Both the position numbers and the translations under genes were made by a program. The notes under the pieces are model-generated. The model had not been told where the DNA came from, searched no databases, and saw only the letters and a list, made by a program, of their open reading frames with translations. Shown piece by piece: positions 15,660-24,332 of a DNA stretch of 64,000 nucleotides. How positions within the stretch are numbered: position 1 is the first letter of the stretch; every line of letters starts with the position of its first letter. The DNA lies in contig NZ_BMOD01000010.1 in assembly GCF_014646895.1 (NCBI RefSeq), positions 62,001-126,000 of the forward strand, in the 5' to 3' direction. The DNA is from Deinococcus roseus. Lineage in GTDB: Bacteria > Deinococcota > Deinococci > Deinococcales > Deinococcaceae.

Positions 15660-17447
15660 ATGACTCAGGTTCTTTCCATCGGCATGGTCCTCGGCACCGA
15701 AGAAGCCACTCCCCTGCAATTCTGGTTCTGGGTGGAACCGGGGTCCAGCGTGCAACTGGACGATCTGGTCACCCTGAAAACCACCAAACCAGACGGCACC
15801 CGCGTCACCTATTTCGGGGTGGTAGATCAGGTGCGCAAACTCCACGAAGGGGTCGCTTTTGAATCCGATGTGCGGGACGTGCAGGCGGGCATTCTTCCGG
15901 TCAACACCTCTTACACAGCCCATGTGCTGGTCACCCGTGTGGACCCCGAGGAGTTCATTCCCCCTCACCCCGGAGATGAGGTTTACCTCGCCCTGGATGA
16001 GGAACTGGAAAAAGCCCTCTATCAGGACCGCATGGAGTCCAGATTGCCTGCGGGCATCCTGAGAAACGGCGAACCCGTGCACTTCAATTTTGACTTTCTG
16101 AACGGTGCCTCCGGTGCCCACGTGAACATCAGTGGGGTGTCCGGGGTGGCCACCAAGACCAGTTATGCCCTGTTTTTGCTGTACAGCATTTTCAATTCGC
16201 AGGCGCTGGGCGTGGACCGGGCCAACAGCAAGGCTGTGATCTTCAATGTGAAAGGCGAGGACCTGTTCTTTCTGGACCAGCCCAACAGCAAACTGGAGGA
16301 GAAAGAAAGCCGGGTCGCTGCAGCCAGAGGCCTCAGAAAAGACCGTTACGCCCTGTGCAAGTTGCCCAGCCGTCCTTTCAGCGATGTGCAGTTTCTGGCC
16401 CCTCCCAAGGCGGGTGGAGACGCCATCATTCCTGATGTGGAACAGAGAAAATCCGGGGTCACCCCTTACATGTGGACCATCCGGGAGTTCTGTCAGAAAC
16501 GCCTGCTTCCGTACTGCTTTGCAGACAAGGACAGCAGCCTGAACCTCAAGTTCCTGATCGGGCAGATCGAGGAGAAACTGTACCGTCTGGTGCTGGGAGA
16601 CACCAGCAGCACCCCACACATTGCCGTCACCGACTGGGAACAACAGGACGAACAACTGGCCCTGGAACTGGAACTGGATTTTGACACGCTGGGCAAAACC
16701 CGCATCACCACCTTCACGCAACTGGTGAGCTACATCGAATACAAGCTGCTGGAACAGAACGAGGGCCAGGGGGATCCCAGATGGGTGGGCAAGCAGAATG
16801 TGGGCACGCTGCAGGCCTTCATCCGCCGCCTCAAAGGGGTGCAGAAGTACCTGTCCAGCCTGATCCGCGGCAACCTGACCGCAAAAGAAGCCGAGAAATA
16901 CCGTGCTGATGTGCTGCGTCAGGGGGTGCAGCTCAGCGTGGTGGACATCCACAGCCTGGATGCCCATGCCCAGATGTTCGTGGTGGGTGTGATCCTCAAA
17001 GAGCTCTTTGAGAAGAAAGAAAAGCAGGGCCGCAAGCCTTACGTTTTTGTGGTGCTGGACGAGTTGAACAAGTACGCCCCCAGGGAAGGTGAAAGCCCCA
17101 TCAAAGACGTCTTGCTGGACATTGCAGAACGTGGGCGCTCGCTGGGCATCATCCTGATCGGGGCACAACAAACGGCCTCTGAAGTGGAAAGGCGCATCAC
17201 CTCCAATGCGGCCATCCGGGTGGTGGGCCGTCTGGACCCCGCAGAATCCGAGCGTCCCGAGTACCGCTTTTTGCCCTCCACTTACCGCATGCGGGCCAGC
17301 ATTCTGCAGCCGGGCACCATGATCATCCAGCAGCCCGAAGTGCCCACACCCGTGATGGTGACTTTCCCCTTCCCGGCCTGGGCCACCAGACTGGACGAGA
17401 TGGTGGTTGCCCAGGACGACCAGAGCGCCGAAGACTGGCTGGCCTAA
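15660..17447 (+). CDS. HerA-like DNA-translocating ATPase (DUF87)
   Basis: 595 aa. An N-terminal beta-barrel HAS-like domain (~1-110) precedes a RecA-type ATPase. The Walker A region is GVSGVATKTS near residue 160, a variant P-loop keeping the final KT. Walker B is FVVLDELNKYAP near 465, followed by RSLGIILIGAQQTASEVERR, the sensor/Arg-finger region of HerA/FtsK. HerA hexamers work with the nuclease NurA in DNA end resection, and a HerA-NurA pair is described in Deinococcus. No NurA is adjacent here; the next gene looks like a nucleotidyltransferase. The assignment is at family level. Confidence 0.8.
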   Translation: MTQVLSIGMVLGTEEATPLQFWFWVEPGSSVQLDDLVTLKTTKPDGTRVTYFGVVDQVRKLHEGVAFESDVRDVQAGILPVNTSYTAHVLVTRVDPEEFIPPHPGDEVYLALDEELEKALYQDRMESRLPAGILRNGEPVHFNFDFLNGASGAHVNISGVSGVATKTSYALFLLYSIFNSQALGVDRANSKAVIFNVKGEDLFFLDQPNSKLEEKESRVAAARGLRKDRYALCKLPSRPFSDVQFLAPPKAGGDAIIPDVEQRKSGVTPYMWTIREFCQKRLLPYCFADKDSSLNLKFLIGQIEEKLYRLVLGDTSSTPHIAVTDWEQQDEQLALELELDFDTLGKTRITTFTQLVSYIEYKLLEQNEGQGDPRWVGKQNVGTLQAFIRRLKGVQKYLSSLIRGNLTAKEAEKYRADVLRQGVQLSVVDIHSLDAHAQMFVVGVILKELFEKKEKQGRKPYVFVVLDELNKYAPREGESPIKDVLLDIAERGRSLGIILIGAQQTASEVERRITSNAAIRVVGRLDPAESERPEYRFLPSTYRMRASILQPGTMIIQQPEVPTPVMVTFPFPAWATRLDEMVVAQDDQSAEDWLA

Positions 17448-17480
17448 AGTCGGGGCGACAGGGAAAGCAAAGGTCGTTGC

Positions 17481-17513
17481 AGAAGTTTTCAGTTCACAGT
17501 GGACAGTTCACAG
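17481..17513. repeat. 33-bp dispersed repeat, copy 2
   Basis: Begins AGAAGTTTTCAGTTCACAGT and ends GGACAGTTCACAGC. Nearly identical to the reverse complement of 12845-12879. It lies in the 250-bp gap after the HerA-like gene. That gap also contains a nested hairpin (GTGCCCA at 17643-17649 with TGGGCAC) just before the next gene. Confidence 0.8.
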
Positions 17514-17698
17514 CAAGATCCAGCAGGGCCATTCCTTTTTGCAGGCAAAAGTTCTCCATCCCGGTGCTCCTGAAACCCAACAATGCAGCCTGATCGACAG
17601 AGCTGCCCTTGCAGGATAGCTACAATTCAGAAGATCTGATTCTGTGCCCATGACCCTTCTTGAAAAGGGCCTGGGCACTGGATCTGACAGGAGTGTGA

Positions 17699-18511
17699 AT
17701 GGTTGTAGAGGACACCCTCAAAACACTGGTGGAGCGCAGGTCCGTGCGGGCCGTGGCGCAGGTGGGCAGTGCAGGCACACCGCTGGCCTGGGCAGGAAGC
17801 CTGCCACAGCTGCTGGTGGTGGACCGCAAAGTCCAGACCCCCACCCGGGAAATGCAGGATGGCATGGTGCTGCACCTTTTCCCTTATGCAGCGCTGGAGG
17901 AAGGACAGCTTCCCGTGGCTTTGCTGGCAGAAGCCCGCATTGTCTACGATCCCACCCGCCTGCTGACCCGTCAGGCCAGTCACCTGCCTGCGGCAGACCC
18001 GAAAACATTGCAAAAATCTGCCAGAGCATTGCTGGACAGAATTCAATTGAACCGCCAGCCGGATTTCATTCAGGCCCTCTTTGTGGCCCGTCAGGTTTTT
18101 CTGGAAAATGTGCTTCCCATGCACCTTTCTCCTGCACAACACTTCGTCAGCGATTGCCGTTTTCCGGAGTACCTGCAAAACCGACTCAGCCTGACCCAGC
18201 CCAGGGTGCTTTCAGCCCTGAACGAGCTTTTTGCCCTCAGACACCCTGAAGAAGCCTCTTTGCTGCTGGCTGCCACCCGTGGCCTGAGCCTCACCCAGCA
18301 GGAAAAACGGGCCAGAATCGCCAATGAAGCAGGTTTTGCTCAGGGCAGCATTTTTTACCTGAGGCAGGAAAGCACCCGCATCCACCAGGAAGCTTTAAAG
18401 CAGTGGGCCCACCTGCCTGCACCACGCAGAGAACGCCTCAGCCAGTTGTGGGGCCTGGAGCGCTCACCTCTGGGGTGGGTGGCGGTGAATCTGGTGAGGG
18501 AGTTTCTTTGA
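17699..18511 (+). CDS. Nucleotidyltransferase-like protein, function unknown
   Basis: 270 aa. The N-terminal 100 residues resemble a polymerase-beta-type nucleotidyltransferase fold: VRAVAQVGSAG could be the G-S loop, LLVVDRKV would replace the D-x-D strand, and ARIVYDPTRLL is typical of the domain's last strand. The catalytic Asp pair is not convincing, so it may be inactive. The C-terminal half is helical. CAGGAG lies 6 nt before ATG 17699. It follows the HerA-like gene by 250 bp, so a functional link is possible but not shown. It is not NurA: I find no NurA active-site motif. Confidence 0.55.
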   Translation: MVVEDTLKTLVERRSVRAVAQVGSAGTPLAWAGSLPQLLVVDRKVQTPTREMQDGMVLHLFPYAALEEGQLPVALLAEARIVYDPTRLLTRQASHLPAADPKTLQKSARALLDRIQLNRQPDFIQALFVARQVFLENVLPMHLSPAQHFVSDCRFPEYLQNRLSLTQPRVLSALNELFALRHPEEASLLLAATRGLSLTQQEKRARIANEAGFAQGSIFYLRQESTRIHQEALKQWAHLPAPRRERLSQLWGLERSPLGWVAVNLVREFL

Positions 18512-18618
18512 CCCTCACCTCGCTGGAAGCAAGCTTCGCTGCTTCTTCGCTATCCTCTCCCTCAGAGGGAGGACCTGTCGCAGACAGCGGTGGGGGCAAA
18601 ACCTCAGGGGGAGGAATA
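18512..18618. repeat. Intergenic repeat block (CCTCACC-CTCGCT type)
   Basis: Begins GACCCTCACCTCGCTGG, contains CTCTCCCTCAGAGGGAGG hairpin sequence and ends with CTCAGGGGGAGG. Same family as 7472-7603. It separates the preceding gene from fni. Confidence 0.55.
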
Positions 18619-18654
18619 AGACTTCTGTCGTACAATCCATGGGAGACTGAAACC

Positions 18655-19695
18655 ATGACCATGCAGGAGCGCAAACTCAAACACCTGGAAGCCTGCCTGC
18701 GGGAGGATTCCCAGTACCAGACCATCAGCACCGGGCTGGAACGGGTGTCGTGGCCGTATCAGGCCCTTCCCGAAGTGAACTTGAACGACATTGATTTGCG
18801 CTGCACCTTTCTCGGGAAGCCCCTCTCTGCGCCCCTTTTGATTGGGGCCATGACAGGCGGAACTGAGCATGCAGCCCGCATCAACCGCAATCTGGCCCTT
18901 GCTGCGCAGGAACTGGGCATTGGGATGATGCTGGGTTCCCAGCGCGTCATGCTGGAACACCCCGAAGCCAGTTACAGCTTTCATGTGCGGGAACATGCCC
19001 CGGACATCCTCCTCATCGGAAACCTGGGGGTGGCGCAGTTTCTCAAGGGCTACACGGCTTCGCACATCATCAAGGCAATTGGGGCCATCAAGGCAGATGG
19101 TCTGGCCCTGCACACCAACCCCTTGCAGGAAGCCGTGCAGGTGGGAGGAGACACCAACTTTCAGGGCATCACCGAGGTGCTTGCTGGTCTGGTGAAGAAA
19201 AGCTGGTTCCCGATCATGCTCAAGGAAGTGGGGCACGGGATCGGGCAGGCCACTGCAGAGCGCATCAAACACATTCCTTTTGCTGCCATTGATGTGGCAG
19301 GAGCAGGAGGCACCAGCTGGGCCAAAGTGGAAGATCTGGTGGCAAATGGCAGCATCACCCAGCCTGATCTGGGAGAAATTGGCATTCCCACTGCACAGGC
19401 TTTGCAGGAAACCCGCCATGTGCTGCCCCAGATGCCTCTGGTGGCTTCTGGAGGGATCCGCTCCGGGCTGGACATCGCCAAATGCCTGATGCTGGGAGCG
19501 CAGGTGTGCGCCATCGCAAGGCCGCTCATTCAGCCTGCACTTCTGGGACCGGATGCGGTGTTGATGTACCTGCTGAAGATCATCCAGCAGCTCAGGACAG
19601 CGCTTTTTGTGGCGGGCATTTCCAGTGTGAGTCACCTGACCCAATTGGAGCCTGCTGCTCCGCCGCCTCCACCCAGTTATCTGGTGGATGACTGA
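18655..19695 (+). CDS. fni: Type 2 isopentenyl-diphosphate delta-isomerase
   Basis: 346 aa. It is an FMN-dependent TIM barrel with APLLIGAMTGGTEHAARINRNLA near residue 60, LHTNPLQEAVQ..GDTNF near 155-165, VKEVGHG-like LKEVGHGIG, and VASGGIRSGLDIAKCLMLGA, which binds the FMN phosphate. It interconverts IPP and DMAPP for carotenoid and quinone synthesis. A TACAAT -10 at 18630-18635 stands 19 nt before ATG 18655; ATG 18661 is an alternative start. The C-terminus carries an odd Pro-rich tail (APPPPPSYLVDD). A terminator follows. Confidence 0.93.
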   Translation: MTMQERKLKHLEACLREDSQYQTISTGLERVSWPYQALPEVNLNDIDLRCTFLGKPLSAPLLIGAMTGGTEHAARINRNLALAAQELGIGMMLGSQRVMLEHPEASYSFHVREHAPDILLIGNLGVAQFLKGYTASHIIKAIGAIKADGLALHTNPLQEAVQVGGDTNFQGITEVLAGLVKKSWFPIMLKEVGHGIGQATAERIKHIPFAAIDVAGAGGTSWAKVEDLVANGSITQPDLGEIGIPTAQALQETRHVLPQMPLVASGGIRSGLDIAKCLMLGAQVCAIARPLIQPALLGPDAVLMYLLKIIQQLRTALFVAGISSVSHLTQLEPAAPPPPPSYLVDD

Positions 19696-19720
19696 ACCAC
19701 AGCAAAGTTGAACTTTACAG

Positions 19721-19748
19721 AGGAGGTGTATGTGCACCTTCTTTTTTT
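19721..19748 (+). terminator. Terminator after fni
   Basis: AGGAGGTG (19721-19728) pairs with CACCTTCT (19735-19742, one G-U) and is followed by a run of Ts to 19748. Confidence 0.7.
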
Positions 19749-19764
19749 GGCCTGCTGTTCTGGG

Positions 19765-19793
19765 TTGACAGGCCCTTTTGAAAAGCCCATAAT
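19765..19793 (+). promoter_or_regulatory. Promoter of the MarR-family gene
   Basis: TTGACA at 19765-19770, a 17-bp spacer, and CATAAT at 19788-19793. The start point should fall at about 19800, inside the palindrome at 19796-19808. Confidence 0.85.
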
Positions 19794-19795
19794 AC

Positions 19796-19808
19796 TTAGG
19801 AGTCCTAA
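19796..19808. promoter_or_regulatory. Probable MarR operator
   Basis: TTAGGA-G-TCCTAA, a perfect palindrome placed immediately after the -10 box and overlapping the predicted +1. This is the usual position for MarR-family autoregulation by blocking polymerase. Confidence 0.6.
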
Positions 19809-19868
19809 TTAAGGAGGTTGGACAGACCCCACAAACATCCCGTCCTGAAACTGGAACAATACAGAGAC

Positions 19869-20462
19869 ATGCCAGACCACCCTGCCTCCAGCACCGAACA
19901 GAACCTGATCACCGGACTGCACAAAATCAGTCTGGTCCTGAAAAGCCAGGCCTGGAAAGGTGCAGCACCCCAGAAACTCACCCCCACCCAGGGAGAAATT
20001 CTCGTGCAGTTGCGTCAGGAGGTGAATGGGCAAACCCTTTCACAGCTGGCCAGCCACCTGGGCATCACCCTGGCCACCACCAGCGACGCCGTCAGCATGC
20101 TGGTCAAAAAAGGGCTGGTCAGCAAAGTGCGCAGTCCAGAAGATGCCAGACAGCTGCGCATCACCCTCACCGCAGAAGGGCAAGCAGAAGCCCAGAAAAG
20201 TGCAGGCTGGACAGACTTCCTGCTGGAAGCCGTGCAGGACCTCAGCCCTGAAGAACAGGGATTGATGCTGCACATGCTGCTGAAATTGATCCGGGGCCTG
20301 CAAACCCGGGACCATGTGCCTGCAGCGCAGATGTGCCTGACCTGCCAGTTCTTTCAGCCTGGAGAGGGTCCCAGCTCTCCTCACTTCTGCCAGTTCACCC
20401 AGACACCCTTAAAACCCATGGACCTGAAACTGGATTGTCCTGACCACCAGGACATCCTCTAA
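19869..20462 (+). CDS. MarR-family winged-helix regulator with C-terminal four-Cys cluster
   Basis: 197 aa. A winged-helix domain spans about residues 35-110 (LTPTQGEILVQL, then the recognition helix region TLATTSDAVSMLVKKGLVSKVRSPEDARQ). The C-terminus has CLTC (156-159), Cys174 in PHFC, and Cys190 in LDCPDH, a pattern that could hold zinc or an Fe-S cluster. Autoregulation is suggested by the palindrome in its promoter. Start is uncertain: AAGGAGG at 19811-19817 abuts an in-frame TTG at 19818, too close for normal initiation, so ATG 19869 is used. Confidence 0.85.
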   Translation: MPDHPASSTEQNLITGLHKISLVLKSQAWKGAAPQKLTPTQGEILVQLRQEVNGQTLSQLASHLGITLATTSDAVSMLVKKGLVSKVRSPEDARQLRITLTAEGQAEAQKSAGWTDFLLEAVQDLSPEEQGLMLHMLLKLIRGLQTRDHVPAAQMCLTCQFFQPGEGPSSPHFCQFTQTPLKPMDLKLDCPDHQDIL

Positions 20463-20539
20463 GCCCACACACCCAGAATTCAAATTTCAGAGCAGCACTG
20501 GCCTTTCAAAAGGTTCAGGGTGCTGTTCCAGGAGCCCTC

Positions 20540-21262
20540 ATGCGCAAAATGACCCTGATTTCCCTGCTGTGTCTGTCTTCCCTCTCCATGGCCCACCCTG
20601 TTTCTTCGCCCTCTGGCAATGCAAAAAGCCCTCATTTTGATGTGGTGAAAACCCAGGTCTTCAAAAAAGGCACCTTTCTGGTCTTTCAGATGAAACTGTC
20701 TGACAAAGCCGGCACAGAACTTCCAGCCGCCACGGGCCAGCTGGGAGGAAGCCAGGTCTACAGCTATGTGTGGCCCACCACGCTGGATTCCTCTGTGGTA
20801 GGGTTTGAGTCAGGACAGGGCGTGCTGGCCCTGGCAGCCACCTCCCACCCGGATTTCGATGACACCCCCCTTTACGATGAAAACGACGATGGGGATGTCA
20901 AAAACGATGGCACCCTCTGGCATACCCACTGGGTGGTCCTGACCCCGGACGATGCCTGCGGCCCTGGACACCTGAAAGTCAAAGACATTCCTGCAGGCAC
21001 CACCCCCAGACTGCCCGCCACCTGGCCCGGATTGCCCATCCTGATTGACAGCCCTGGTTACCCTCCCCTGCTGAAAAACACCGTGGTGGAGGTGCAGGTG
21101 CCCCTCAAAGAACTGGGCTTCAACACCAGCTTTCAGTTTGACGGGGTGACAGCAGGTTTGCAGGTCAATGCCAGCGTGCACAGCCCTCTGCTCTGTGTCA
21201 CCGATGTTTTTGATGTGGCCAGTGGAAACCTCAGCCTGCCCGGAACGGTGACCCTTCCCTGA
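20540..21262 (+). CDS. Secreted protein of unknown function with Asp-rich loop
   Basis: 240 aa with a signal peptide (MRKMTLISLLCLSSLSMAH; cleavage probably after SMA). The mature protein is rich in beta-type sequence and contains DENDDGDVKNDG at about residue 113, reminiscent of a calcium-binding loop. It also has one widely separated pair of cysteines (CGPGH and LLCVTD). No family recognised. CAGGAG lies 6 nt before ATG 20540. It follows the MarR gene by 78 bp on the same strand and may share its transcript. Confidence 0.75.
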   Translation: MRKMTLISLLCLSSLSMAHPVSSPSGNAKSPHFDVVKTQVFKKGTFLVFQMKLSDKAGTELPAATGQLGGSQVYSYVWPTTLDSSVVGFESGQGVLALAATSHPDFDDTPLYDENDDGDVKNDGTLWHTHWVVLTPDDACGPGHLKVKDIPAGTTPRLPATWPGLPILIDSPGYPPLLKNTVVEVQVPLKELGFNTSFQFDGVTAGLQVNASVHSPLLCVTDVFDVASGNLSLPGTVTLP

Positions 21263-21302
21263 ACGTCATGCACCTCTGAAAGCATCAGGGTAAGATGCTC
21301 CC

Positions 21303-21737
21303 ATGAACCACAATTTCTGGCTGAATGAACTGGGAGAACTGGAAGCACAGGTGCTGAATGACCTGCAGCACTGGAAAAACCACCCCGATTATACCCCCTA
21401 TCATGGCGCAGATTCCCTGCTGACCCTGGCCCGAAAGATCTGCGCCCTTCCCGAAACCTACGCCCTGATTCTGAATGGCGCGTCAGACGAGGAGGTCCTC
21501 AAAGCCGCTGCAGGAGATTCCCTTGTGCACACCCCTGCTGCCCTGGGAGATTTCCTGCAGGTCGGAATGCTGGCCTTCAGAGCAGCTTTTCTGAAACTTC
21601 CCGAAATCGACATGAAGACCCGCGAACTTCATCACGTTCTGGGACAGGACAAAACCGCTGTGGCCCTGGTGATGGAACTCATCAACCGCATGCATGCAGT
21701 CAGAGCAGAACTTGAGCTGTACTTGAAACTGGCCTGA
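21303..21737 (+). CDS. Conserved-looking soluble protein, unknown
   Basis: 144 aa, predicted all-helical, acidic, no membrane segment. No domain recognised. TAAGAT at 21291-21296 lies exactly 6 nt before ATG 21303, giving a leaderless mRNA and supporting the start. A convergent terminator follows. Confidence 0.7.
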   Translation: MNHNFWLNELGELEAQVLNDLQHWKNHPDYTPYHGADSLLTLARKICALPETYALILNGASDEEVLKAAAGDSLVHTPAALGDFLQVGMLAFRAAFLKLPEIDMKTRELHHVLGQDKTAVALVMELINRMHAVRAELELYLKLA

Positions 21738-21764
21738 CCTCCCAAAACCCATCCAAAAAAACTT

Positions 21765-21782
21765 CCCCACCTTACGGTGGGG
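21765..21782. terminator. Bidirectional terminator
   Basis: CCCCACC-TTAC-GGTGGGG. On the minus strand the stem is followed by AAG and seven Ts, serving the 37-aa gene; on the plus strand the tail is weaker. Confidence 0.75.
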
Positions 21783-21807
21783 TTCTAGACAGTGGATAAT
21801 TTTGAGG

Positions 21808-21921
21808 TTATCGGCGCTTGCTGTGCACGGGAACGTACACTTTTTCAGGTTCTGCGGGTGAGCCTTTCGAAGCGACCACCACCACACCCAGCACGAGAAT
21901 CAGGATTACAGCTTCGATCAC
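21808..21921 (-). CDS. 37-aa single-helix membrane peptide
   Basis: GTG 21921 is preceded by AGGAGG with 9-nt spacing. The peptide begins MIEAVILILVLGVVVVASKG, a single hydrophobic helix, and ends with a basic VHSKRR tail. It has its own ribosome binding site and a good downstream terminator, which argues that it is a real gene. Function unknown; small single-helix proteins often modulate larger membrane complexes, but nothing here identifies a partner. The neighbouring downstream-oriented gene is the YhgE/Pip protein. Confidence 0.7.
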   Translation of the reverse strand: MIEAVILILVLGVVVVASKGSPAEPEKVYVPVHSKRR

Positions 21922-22037
21922 GGATGCTCACCTCCTATGTCCTTCAGTCTAAAGACTCTCTCTGACAGTTTCCTGAACTTCGGTTAAGGATTCCTTACTT
22001 CAAAGAACCTTTAGTTTTGTCATTCTTCTGTAAGAGA

Positions 22038-24332
22038 TCAGGCCTCGATGGGCGGGGTGTACTCTTTCTCTGGAACGTATTTGTACATTCTTCCAGCCAG
22101 CAGCACAGCAATCAGGAAAGCTCCTCCTCCCAGCAGCAGCATGCGGCCCACATAAAGCCCCCAGTTGCTGTCGTAGGCCCCAAACAGGAAGGCCCTGAGG
22201 GCTTTCACCAGATCGGTGATGGGGAGGTACTGGTGCAGGCTCTGGAACAGTCCGGGGGAAAGCTCCACAGGGTAAGCTCCACCTGCAGAGGCCAGTTGCA
22301 GCACCAGCAGGATCATGGCGAACATCCGTCCAGCATCGCCCAGGACCATGATCAGCAGGATGATGACCCCAAACATGCTGATGCTTCCCAGCAGCAAAAT
22401 GCCGTAAAACAGGGCAGGATTGGGCACCGAGAGCCTGAGTCCCAGACGCATGGTGAGGGCCAGGAGCAAGCCCTGGATCAACACTGCCACAAAAGGCAGG
22501 GTGCTTTTGGCCAGCACTTTTGAGAAACGGCCTGCACCTTTCACGTTTTCAGGCAGCACCCGTAACCTGAAGATGAAACTGGTCAGCAGGGCACCCATCC
22601 ACAAAGACAGCGACATGAAGTAGGGGGCAAACGCACTGCCGTTGTTGGCAACTTTGTTGATGGTGTTTTCCTTCACCTCGAAGGACACGGCCAGGAATTC
22701 TGCTTTTGCATCGGGTTTTTGCACATCTGGGATCTTGCTGGCAAGTTCACGGGCACCTTTTGCCAGTTTCCTGGCTCCGGTCAGCAGATCGGTGTTGCCA
22801 GCCTTGACCTGATCTGCACCGTCTTTGAGCTGGGCCAGACCACTGGAAAGCTCAGCAGTTCTGTCCCGCAGGGTTTTGATGCCCGTGTCCAGTTTGCCCA
22901 GGTCGCCTTTGCTGGGGGTTTTGCTGTCCATCAGCTTTAATGCGTCGCTGATCTGCTGCATGCCTGTGGTCAGGGTGGTCACACCACTGCTGAGGCTGCC
23001 CGATCCGCTGCTGAGGTCACTGGAACCTTTGGAGAGCTGTTCCAGAGGAGCATCCAGAGGATTTTTTTCAGGCACCTGGGCAGCCATTCTGGCAAGGCCC
23101 TCGGAAAGCTGCTGGGCACTGCCGCTGCTCTGGCCCAGAGGGGCATCCAGAGGGTTCTGGGCAGGGGTTTTTGCAGCAATCTGGGCCAGACCTTCAGAGA
23201 GTTGCTGGGCACTGGTGCTGCTCTGGGTGAGGGAAGCGCTCAGGGCACTTCCTGCAGCCTGACCGGAAATCTGTTTCAGTCCTTTGGACAGCTGATCTGC
23301 ACCTTTGGCAGACTGCTGGATGGGATCATAAAGGGGATTTTCAGGGGTCACCTGATCGGACATTTGTTTCAGGGCAGCAGCCAGTTGCGCAGCCCCTTTT
23401 GCAGATTGCTGCATGGGCGCATACAGCGCATAATCCGCAGTCACCGAGTCAGACATCTGCTTGAGGCCAGAGGCCAGTTTGCTGTTGCCCTCTTTGACCT
23501 TCACAGCACCGTCCTGCAAGGCTTTCAGTTTGCTCTGGGCAGGGGTTTTGCCAGCCAGGGTGTGAATGCCGCTGCTCAGTTGCCCCACACCAGAGGTGAG
23601 TTTGGTGACTCCGCTGGTGAGGGTGGTGGCCCCACTGGTCAGGGCTTTTCCGCCACTGCTGGCTTTGGCCAGACCGGAATCCAGTTTGTCTGTGCCATTC
23701 AGCAGTTTGCGGGTGCCGTCTTCCAGTTGCTCTGCCCCATCCGCCAGTTTGCTGGCAGCATCTTTGAGTTTCTTGATGTCATCTGCACTGGTGCCCAGCT
23801 TTTTCAGGGTGGCTTCCCAGCGTTTCTCACTGAGTTTGCCGTTCAGTTCACGGGCCAGTTCGCTGGTGAACCTTTTTCCCAGGGTGGCGGCCAGATAGCT
23901 GGACCCCTCAGACACCGTGACATTCAGGTCTGCCTGGGCTTTCCCTGCAATGGCTTTCTCGCTGAGGTTTTTGGGCAATTCCACCATGAAGTAGATGTCG
24001 CCTTTCTTGACTGCAGCCTGGGCCTCTTCGGTGGTCCTGAACTCTGTGAATTTGAAAGGGGGGTCCTTGCGGATTTCTGCCAGGGTGTCCTCTCCGAGGT
24101 TGTATTTTTCCCCCTCAAAGACGGTGCCCTGGTCCAGGTTCACGATGCCTGCAGGCAGGTTTTTGGTCTGGCTGTAGGGGTCCCACACGCTTGAAAGATA
24201 AGTTGCGCTGTAAATGGTGGGAATGATGGTGATCAGAACCATTGCAGCATAGAGCTTTTTCTCTTTGCCAAACAGCTTCAGTTCTTCTTTTAAAACCTGC
24301 CTGTAATCTGACCCAAACTTTTTAAACATCAT
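22038..24332 (-). CDS. YhgE/Pip-type membrane protein (ABC-2-like) with long coiled extracytoplasmic region
   Basis: 764 aa. One N-terminal helix (YAAMVLITIIPTIYSATYL) is followed by an extracytoplasmic domain including WDPYSQTKNLPAGIVNLDQG, the YhgE/Pip signature. Then come ~350 residues of helical repeats built on LSSGxxxLxxGxxxL and LAxGAxxLxxG, and at the C-terminus about five to six helices of ABC-2 permease type. Homologues include phage-infection protein Pip and ESX-associated YueB. ATG 24332 overlaps the abrB stop (ATGA), so translation is coupled. Role probably in export or cell-surface function; substrate unknown. Confidence 0.9.
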   Translation of the reverse strand: MMFKKFGSDYRQVLKEELKLFGKEKKLYAAMVLITIIPTIYSATYLSSVWDPYSQTKNLPAGIVNLDQGTVFEGEKYNLGEDTLAEIRKDPPFKFTEFRTTEEAQAAVKKGDIYFMVELPKNLSEKAIAGKAQADLNVTVSEGSSYLAATLGKRFTSELARELNGKLSEKRWEATLKKLGTSADDIKKLKDAASKLADGAEQLEDGTRKLLNGTDKLDSGLAKASSGGKALTSGATTLTSGVTKLTSGVGQLSSGIHTLAGKTPAQSKLKALQDGAVKVKEGNSKLASGLKQMSDSVTADYALYAPMQQSAKGAAQLAAALKQMSDQVTPENPLYDPIQQSAKGADQLSKGLKQISGQAAGSALSASLTQSSTSAQQLSEGLAQIAAKTPAQNPLDAPLGQSSGSAQQLSEGLARMAAQVPEKNPLDAPLEQLSKGSSDLSSGSGSLSSGVTTLTTGMQQISDALKLMDSKTPSKGDLGKLDTGIKTLRDRTAELSSGLAQLKDGADQVKAGNTDLLTGARKLAKGARELASKIPDVQKPDAKAEFLAVSFEVKENTINKVANNGSAFAPYFMSLSLWMGALLTSFIFRLRVLPENVKGAGRFSKVLAKSTLPFVAVLIQGLLLALTMRLGLRLSVPNPALFYGILLLGSISMFGVIILLIMVLGDAGRMFAMILLVLQLASAGGAYPVELSPGLFQSLHQYLPITDLVKALRAFLFGAYDSNWGLYVGRMLLLGGGAFLIAVLLAGRMYKYVPEKEYTPPIEA

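Noticed and set aside
15483..17171. 562-codon open frame antisense to the HerA-like gene
   Set aside because: Shadow of strong codon bias; no domain and no ribosome binding site or -10 box.
17699..18511. NurA nuclease, suggested by its position after a HerA-like gene
   Set aside because: No NurA catalytic motif is visible; the N-terminal half looks like a nucleotidyltransferase instead.
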